Assembly: GCA_026399755.1 (NCBI GenBank)
Contig: JAPLQI010000137.1
Span: 62,001 to 126,000, forward strand
Length of the DNA: 64,000 nucleotides
Reading direction: 5' to 3'
Source of the DNA: Pseudomonadota bacterium
GTDB lineage: Bacteria > Pseudomonadota > Gammaproteobacteria > Burkholderiales > Chitinibacteraceae
Notes under the pieces: model-generated
Told to the model about the DNA's origin: nothing
Databases searched by the model: none
Seen by the model: only the letters and a program-made list of their open reading frames with translations
Shown: in pieces, positions 59,172 through 64,000 of the stretch
How positions within the stretch are numbered: position 1 is the first letter of the stretch
Layout of the letters: each line of letters begins with the position of its first letter
Position numbers and translations under genes: made by a program

Positions 59172-60146
59172 CTAAAACAAATACCCCAAACCCAACAAAA
59201 TCACATCGGTATCTTTATCGTACGATGTAACGGTTCTATTCCAAGCGACACGAGCGCGCCAGTGCTCACTAAAACGGTAGCTACTTGCCAAAGTAATCAG
59301 CCCTGATACAGTTTTTTTATCAATATCTGGCTGATGATTTCGATAGCGTTTCCCCACCGAAAAGTACGGCCCTAAACCTAAGCCCACACTGAATTTATCG
59401 TCAAAAAAACTAGGCTCATACCATACTTGCAGGGCAATGCCACTACGGCGTAAACGATCGGTTTCGCCTTCTTGAATAAACTCAGCAGAGGCTTTTAGCC
59501 CCGGCGCAAAGGTATAGCGATATTCTAACGCCCCTGCATCGGCCACTTCTGAGCCAAAGCTATTCACGATGGTTTGCCCTAGATACACCACCACTTCTTG
59601 CTTGCCTCTGGCTCCGGGCCAGCTGGCATCATCAAATGCCATCGGCGAGAGCGCATAGCCCATACCAAACATAATTGAATTGGTATCAATGCTATGTGGT
59701 GTTTCTATTCGATTTAAGCGTAATTGATATTGCCAATTACTTTCACCCTGCCATGTGGCTTGTAGGCTAAAAATCCCACCCCAACCGTGCTCGTTTAAAT
59801 AGCCACGACTACCTGGCGATCGTCTTGTGGTATCAAAATAACGATAGGGCCCAACACCGGCAGCCAGCGTTAAGTTTGGATGCAAGACTTTTGTTTTTCC
59901 CCACAATTGAAAAGTGTGGCCATCACGGTGGTGTTCATCCACATGACCTTCATTCAACCAAGAAAAACTGAACGCTAGATTTTCGTTAATGTCATGCATA
60001 TAAGACAAAGTCCATGCATACGAAGATTGATCGCTTTGATCGCTATTCATTGCACCAGCGAGCACCGACAAATTATCAGCCTGAGCCAAGGGCGCACAAA
60101 GAAGCATCGAGGCAAGGCTACATTTAATCCAATTACGCATATTCAT
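59172..60146 (-). CDS. Outer-membrane beta-barrel protein, function unknown
   Basis: A 324-residue protein with a signal peptide (MNMRNWIKCSLASMLLCAPLAQA) and a long series of alternating strands, for example AWTLSYMHDINENLAFSFSWLNEGHV and LTLAAGVGPYRYF, ending in the C-terminal phenylalanine (GLGYLF) typical of barrels inserted by the BAM complex. I could not assign a family from sequence. There are many aromatic and charged residues facing alternating sides. It stands alone on the minus strand, divergent from the helicase gene, so no context hints at its cargo. Confidence 0.75.
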   Translation of the reverse strand: MNMRNWIKCSLASMLLCAPLAQADNLSVLAGAMNSDQSDQSSYAWTLSYMHDINENLAFSFSWLNEGHVDEHHRDGHTFQLWGKTKVLHPNLTLAAGVGPYRYFDTTRRSPGSRGYLNEHGWGGIFSLQATWQGESNWQYQLRLNRIETPHSIDTNSIMFGMGYALSPMAFDDASWPGARGKQEVVVYLGQTIVNSFGSEVADAGALEYRYTFAPGLKASAEFIQEGETDRLRRSGIALQVWYEPSFFDDKFSVGLGLGPYFSVGKRYRNHQPDIDKKTVSGLITLASSYRFSEHWRARVAWNRTVTSYDKDTDVILLGLGYLF

Positions 60147-60250
60147 CCTAATTTATGATGCAGGCCATTGTTAATAACACGCGCTCAAAGCAGCGCAAAA
60201 CCGTTTAAAATACCCCCACGCAGCTTGCACAACACTTACAGAAGAAAATC

Positions 60251-62161
60251 ATGCACGAGTTGGAATGGGATAGTGAACATCAGGCCATTTTTAATTGGCT
60301 AGAACATCCTGACCACCACCAGTCCGGCCTCATTTGTGCCCGCGCAGGCACAGGGAAAACCACTACCTTAGTCGCAGCCTACAAGCAGCTACGCAGCCAA
60401 GGCCACAGCCCGCTGGTGCTTACTTTTTCCAACAGCGGACGAGACACCTTTATTAAACGTTGCCGCAGCCACTATCCCGAACTACCGCCACCGCAAACCT
60501 ACACCTTTGATGGCTATGCCCTGCGCGTGTTTGCACAGCACTCTGGCAGATCTCGACTCAGGCCTCGGCGGCAGCGGCCAGACGTGCTGGCTAATTTAAT
60601 TGACACCGCCATCAACGAATCCATCGACATCATTAACGATAGCCTGTCTGAAGATGAAATACGCATCCCGCGCGACAGTCAGTCTTTGTCCATGCTGCAG
60701 CAGTTTATCGACGATGCAAAAGTAAGTCTGTCATTTAATACCCCCCCATTCGCCTTATGGGGGGAGCTAGACGAGGAAGAAGACGAATACGATGTAGACG
60801 ATGCGTTGATGCGCTTAGGCCTTAGCCGTCAGCGCTACCGCTTATTTAAACGCTTTGAAAATGCGCGCGAGCGATTAGAATTTTTGGCCCCAGGGGATGC
60901 GGCCTTTGATTTACTGCGTGAGCCAGAAATGATCGCCAAAGATTTAAAGCAGCTTGGCATACGCTGGGTATTGGTAGACGAGTTTCACGATACCAAACCG
61001 GTGCACGAGCAAATTTTGCGGCATATGCAAGCGGCCGGCGTTCGTATGCTAGCCGTGGGCGATGATGCGCAGGATATTTACGAATGGCGCGGCCTGACTA
61101 CGTTTTCGGCATTTAAAGCATGGGAAGCGCAATCCACGCTATTTGGCCTATCGCGCTCTTTTCGCTTTGGCCGCCCCCTCGATCAAATCGCCACCCGCCT
61201 AATTAAGCCCTTAGGTAGCAGCATTGAAGTCCGCTCCAAAGCCAGCCATTACACGCGGCCTAAATTACGTAAAGTTGCCCTAGAAGCCGACACCAGCGCC
61301 ATTTTGGAAGACTGGCAAGCCACCGGCCGCAGCCTTAGCGAATGCGCCATCTTGGTGCGCGAAGCCGATGCATCCAAGCCGATCGAAGACGCGCTGTTTA
61401 AAGCAGGCATCAGCTATCGCATGGAAGGCAGCCGCCCCTATTTCTTACGCCAAGCGGCGCTACTTTGCCAAGCCATTAGCTACCTTGCCAGCAACAAACC
61501 CGCCGTTCACGACAGCAGTGATGTCGACGCATTCCTAGCGCTGATCCAATCGCCTGCATGGGAAATCAGCGAAGAGCAAATCGGCAATTTCCATAAAGAG
61601 CTGATCAGCACAGATCATGAAAACAAACCGCTCTACCGCCTAGACTGGCTACCCGATGCTTACGCCATTTTAAAAGGACTGATCCCAGCCCCTATGGCGC
61701 ATCTGGCTTTTGTCAGAATCAAAGAAGAAAAAACGCCCTTATCTATACGCCTAGAAGAGCTAATCGATCAGCTCAACTTAAAACCCCTCGTTGCCCTCAG
61801 TGCGCCTACCGCCCGCGCCGCCAAAGCGCGCTTGCAGCTACTCAAAACACTGATCGCCGAGCTAGGCAAAGTCGGCCCTGATGCACTCAGCAAAGACTGG
61901 CTCAAGCGCCGCCAGCGCTATCAGCAATTTAATAAACAACGCGTGGTGGTCAGCAGCGTGCAACAAGCCAAGGGGCGGGAATGGGCGCATGTGATCTTGC
62001 CACAACTAGGCGATTGGGTGCTCAGGGAGGGTGCAGATTCGGCCAATGAGCGCAGGCATTTTTATGTAGCCATCACCCGCGCACGCGAATACTTAACACT
62101 ATTAGCCAACGAGCAAAGCATCGCGCAAAGCCCTTGGCTAGTGGAAATCGGGATTAAGTAA
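60251..62161 (+). CDS. UvrD/Rep-like superfamily 1 helicase
   Basis: A 636-residue 3'-5' type helicase. Motifs: Walker A in ICARAGTGKTTTL (residues about 28-40), QTYTFDGYALRVF, Walker B in WVLVDEFHDTK (DEFHDT in place of the usual DEFQDT), motif III-like LAVGDDAQDIYEWRG, GLSRSFRFG, and the late QQAKGREWAHVIL and RRHFYVAITRARE. It has two RecA-like halves with the 1B/2B insertions shortened, and lacks nuclease domains, so it is not RecB. Such stand-alone helicases act in repair or replication. No neighbour points to a partner. Confidence 0.88.
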   Translation: MHELEWDSEHQAIFNWLEHPDHHQSGLICARAGTGKTTTLVAAYKQLRSQGHSPLVLTFSNSGRDTFIKRCRSHYPELPPPQTYTFDGYALRVFAQHSGRSRLRPRRQRPDVLANLIDTAINESIDIINDSLSEDEIRIPRDSQSLSMLQQFIDDAKVSLSFNTPPFALWGELDEEEDEYDVDDALMRLGLSRQRYRLFKRFENARERLEFLAPGDAAFDLLREPEMIAKDLKQLGIRWVLVDEFHDTKPVHEQILRHMQAAGVRMLAVGDDAQDIYEWRGLTTFSAFKAWEAQSTLFGLSRSFRFGRPLDQIATRLIKPLGSSIEVRSKASHYTRPKLRKVALEADTSAILEDWQATGRSLSECAILVREADASKPIEDALFKAGISYRMEGSRPYFLRQAALLCQAISYLASNKPAVHDSSDVDAFLALIQSPAWEISEEQIGNFHKELISTDHENKPLYRLDWLPDAYAILKGLIPAPMAHLAFVRIKEEKTPLSIRLEELIDQLNLKPLVALSAPTARAAKARLQLLKTLIAELGKVGPDALSKDWLKRRQRYQQFNKQRVVVSSVQQAKGREWAHVILPQLGDWVLREGADSANERRHFYVAITRAREYLTLLANEQSIAQSPWLVEIGIK

Positions 62162-62176
62162 ACAGGACACTGTTGG

Positions 62177-62221
62177 TTTTTATAGGCTGTGCAAGTGTTT
62201 TTCTTGCGCACCCTATAAAAA
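62177..62221. terminator. Long hairpin after the helicase gene
   Basis: Arms of 19 bases (62177-62195 and 62203-62221) pair at 17 positions around a seven-base loop. The helicase stop is 16 bases upstream. The stem itself ends in A/T runs, so it could terminate transcription in both directions. Confidence 0.65.
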
Positions 62222-62352
62222 TATTCGTAGCTTATGGCAAGCCGGCCCCGATAATTACTTACATTATTACAAAAAGCCCTGATGTAAAAATAACAAGCCG
62301 CATCAAAAGAAAGGCAAAATAGCGCTGACTCCCTTCTTGTGGTGCTGACGCA

Positions 62353-63054
62353 ATGATGACTCTTTACACATTTGGCCCTGCTTTTGGCTTGCCGGATATG
62401 AGCCCCTTTGTCACCAAGGCTGAAGTCCTCCTTAAAATGGCAGGCTGCGACTATCAATGCAAAACGGGAGGCTATGCCCAAGCCCCCAAGAGCAAGCTGC
62501 CTTATCTGCAAACAGGCGAGGACATCATTGATGACTCCACCCTGATTCGCTTTTATTTAGAGCAAAAACATCAGATTAATTTTGATGCCGCTCTTAGCCC
62601 TGCCGAGCGCGGCATTGCTTGGGCCTTTGAAAAAATGCTGGAAGAGCATCTTTACTATATTTCCCTTCGAGATCGCTGGGCGATTGATGCCAATTTTGAT
62701 AAAGGCCCAAGAAAAATATTCAAGCGAATTCCTGTATTGATCCGTGGGCTAGTGATTTGGAAAGTACGACGCAAAATGAATGCTAAATTGCGCTTTCAGG
62801 GCATTGCGCTACATAAGGAAACCGACATTTTTCAGCTGGCTAAAAAAGATTTAGATGCGCTGGCTGACTTTCTTGCCGATAAACCTTATTTAATGGGTGA
62901 TCAAATATGCGCAGCCGATGCCACGGTGTATGCCTTTATGCGCAGCGCGCTTTGCCCCATTTTTGATTCGGCCATGCATCAATATGCACTCAGTAAGCCT
63001 AATTTGATTAGCTACTGCGATCGTCTTAGCAAAAAATTCTATCCCGCAGCCTAA
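62353..63054 (+). CDS. GST-like protein (Tom37/metaxin type)
   Basis: A 233-residue protein with a thioredoxin-like N-terminal domain (LYTFGPAFGLPDMSPFVTKAEVLLKMAG, KSKLPYLQTGEDIIDDSTLIRFYLE) followed by a helical GST C-terminal domain with the DLDALADFLADKPYLMGDQICAADATVYAFM pattern, which contains the usual D-x-A-D staple. The first half resembles metaxin/FAX-like glutathione transferases. The catalytic Ser/Cys is not obvious. Start is one of two ATGs in tandem (62353 or 62356). It is followed by a DUF1615 lipoprotein gene. Confidence 0.85.
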   Translation: MMTLYTFGPAFGLPDMSPFVTKAEVLLKMAGCDYQCKTGGYAQAPKSKLPYLQTGEDIIDDSTLIRFYLEQKHQINFDAALSPAERGIAWAFEKMLEEHLYYISLRDRWAIDANFDKGPRKIFKRIPVLIRGLVIWKVRRKMNAKLRFQGIALHKETDIFQLAKKDLDALADFLADKPYLMGDQICAADATVYAFMRSALCPIFDSAMHQYALSKPNLISYCDRLSKKFYPAA

Positions 63055-63117
63055 AACAATTGGCGAGCGAAGGGGTTTTGTCCTAAGCTCGCCCTTTTGC
63101 ATGAATTGGCCCAAATC

Positions 63118-64000
63118 GTGTTGCCCCGTAAACTCAGCCCCGTTTTACTTTGCACCCTGCTTGCAGCGTGTGCCAGCGCCCCTATTTTACCGACTGCCAG
63201 CAATACGCCCACACCGGCCAGTGCGCCAGTCGCCACGCCAGCTCCCGCACCAACACCGATCCCAACACCCGCTCCCATAGCCCCACCCCCTGTGATCGTG
63301 GCACCGCCACTACCCACGGTGAAGTCGATCAGCCAACTAGAAGCGCAAACACTGGTTGGCAAATTGCTCCCCGCTAAAATCAGCGAGCGTAATGGCTGGA
63401 AAAATGATTTAGTCGACGCCTTTACCGCGCTGAAAATACCTTATACACCGGAGTATTTTTGCGCCGTCATGGCCGTGATCGAGCAAGAATCGAGCTGGCA
63501 AGGTGATCCGTCTGTACCGGGCTTGGGCAAAATCGTATGGAAGCAAATCGAAGAAAAAGCGGGCAAATATCATATCCCGCTCATTGCCGTACAAACTGCC
63601 CTGCTCAAAAGCTCACCCAATGGGCGCAGCTATAAGGAGCGTATCGATAAGCTACAAACCGAAGCGCAAATGAATGCGGTGTTTGAAGACCTTGCTCACG
63701 ATGCCAAGCGCCTAAGCCTACCTTTTAATATGAGCAACCCCATCCGCACAGGCGGCCCCATGCAAGTCAGTGTGGAATTCGCCGAAGGCCATGTGCGTGC
63801 CTGGCCCTATCCCTATGCCCGTCGCAGCACTGTAAGAAATGAAGTATTTACCCGCAAAGGCGGCGTGTATTTTGGTACCGCCATCCTGCTGCAATACCCC
63901 GCGCCTTATAGCAAAATGGTCTACCGCTTTGCTGACTTTAATGCGGGGCGCTATGCCAGCCGCAATGCGGCTTTTCAAGCGGCGCTTAATAAATTAGCCG
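63118..64000 (+). CDS. DUF1615-type lipoprotein (3' end beyond window)
   Basis: The frame lacks an ATG, so it can be missed; a GTG at 63118 or TTG at 63121 is the likely start. Residues 2-18 form a lipoprotein signal with the lipobox LLAAC. A Pro/Thr/Ala-rich linker (about residues 20-75) follows, then YTPEYFCAVMAVIEQESSWQGDP, VWKQIEEKAG, TGGPMQVSVEFAEGHV, RNEVFTRKGGVYFGTAILLQY and YRFADFNAGRYASRNAAFQ, matching DUF1615. The family has a lysozyme-like appearance (a Glu in IEQESSWQ could be catalytic), but function is not established. The gene is still open at base 64000. Confidence 0.85.
   Translation, partial: MLPRKLSPVLLCTLLAACASAPILPTASNTPTPASAPVATPAPAPTPIPTPAPIAPPPVIVAPPLPTVKSISQLEAQTLVGKLLPAKISERNGWKNDLVDAFTALKIPYTPEYFCAVMAVIEQESSWQGDPSVPGLGKIVWKQIEEKAGKYHIPLIAVQTALLKSSPNGRSYKERIDKLQTEAQMNAVFEDLAHDAKRLSLPFNMSNPIRTGGPMQVSVEFAEGHVRAWPYPYARRSTVRNEVFTRKGGVYFGTAILLQYPAPYSKMVYRFADFNAGRYASRNAAFQAALNKLA

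Overview
The window reads as chromosomal DNA of a motile, respiring Gram-negative bacterium, most likely a betaproteobacterium of the Neisseriales (Chitinibacteraceae such as Iodobacter or Deefgea would fit). This is inferred from gene content and order: an rpoE-rseA-rseB-rseC-degP block followed by lepA-lepB-DUF4845-rnc-era-recO, an ileS-lspA-ispH block, cbb3 oxidase genes, flgA, and a high density of intergenic palindromes. No rRNA, tRNA, CRISPR array, prophage or intact transposon was seen.

Layout. 1-1204: end of a glutathione S-transferase, an NTF2-like protein and an IS3-type transposase remnant. 1254-6262 (minus): arginine succinyltransferase pathway astA-astD-astB-astE, without astC. 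6773-14771 (plus): a chemosensory cluster (STAS protein, CheA, MCP, CheW, CheD, CheB, receiver-EAL protein) with no CheY or CheR. 14860-19006: rmuC, flgA, a DUF1796-type protein and ribF. 19233-23507: ileS-lspA-ispH. 23778-25022: a membrane diguanylate cyclase. 25147-33288: the cytochrome cbb3 locus ccoI-ccoS-ccoN-ccoO-ccoQ-ccoP-ccoG-ccoH, with a candidate FNR/ANR box before ccoN. 33491-39208: acetoacetate decarboxylase, then an unusual lipid-type cluster: fatty acid hydroxylase, fatty acid desaturase, a ketosynthase III fused to a heme-oxygenase-like diiron domain, and an unrecognised protein.

39605-44083: an M23 endopeptidase, anmK and an MFS-PlsC fusion. 44139-46235 (minus): an unrecognised 568-residue protein and a SpoIIAA-like STAS protein. 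46522-56490 (minus): recO, era, rnc, DUF4845, lepB, lepA, a glutaredoxin-like protein, degP, rseC, rseB, rseA and rpoE, read from right to left. 56663-64000: nadB, an NlpD-like lipoprotein, an outer-membrane barrel (minus), a UvrD-like helicase, a GST-like protein and the start of a DUF1615 lipoprotein.

How the parts work together. The ast genes degrade arginine to glutamate and succinate; the chemosensory cluster appears to link a receptor-kinase complex to c-di-GMP breakdown; the cco genes build and mature a high-affinity terminal oxidase; the rpoE block controls envelope stress. The least explained region is 34425-39208, where three different oxygen-dependent diiron-type domains sit with a carbon-carbon bond-forming ketosynthase. 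It is the best candidate here for an undescribed pathway.
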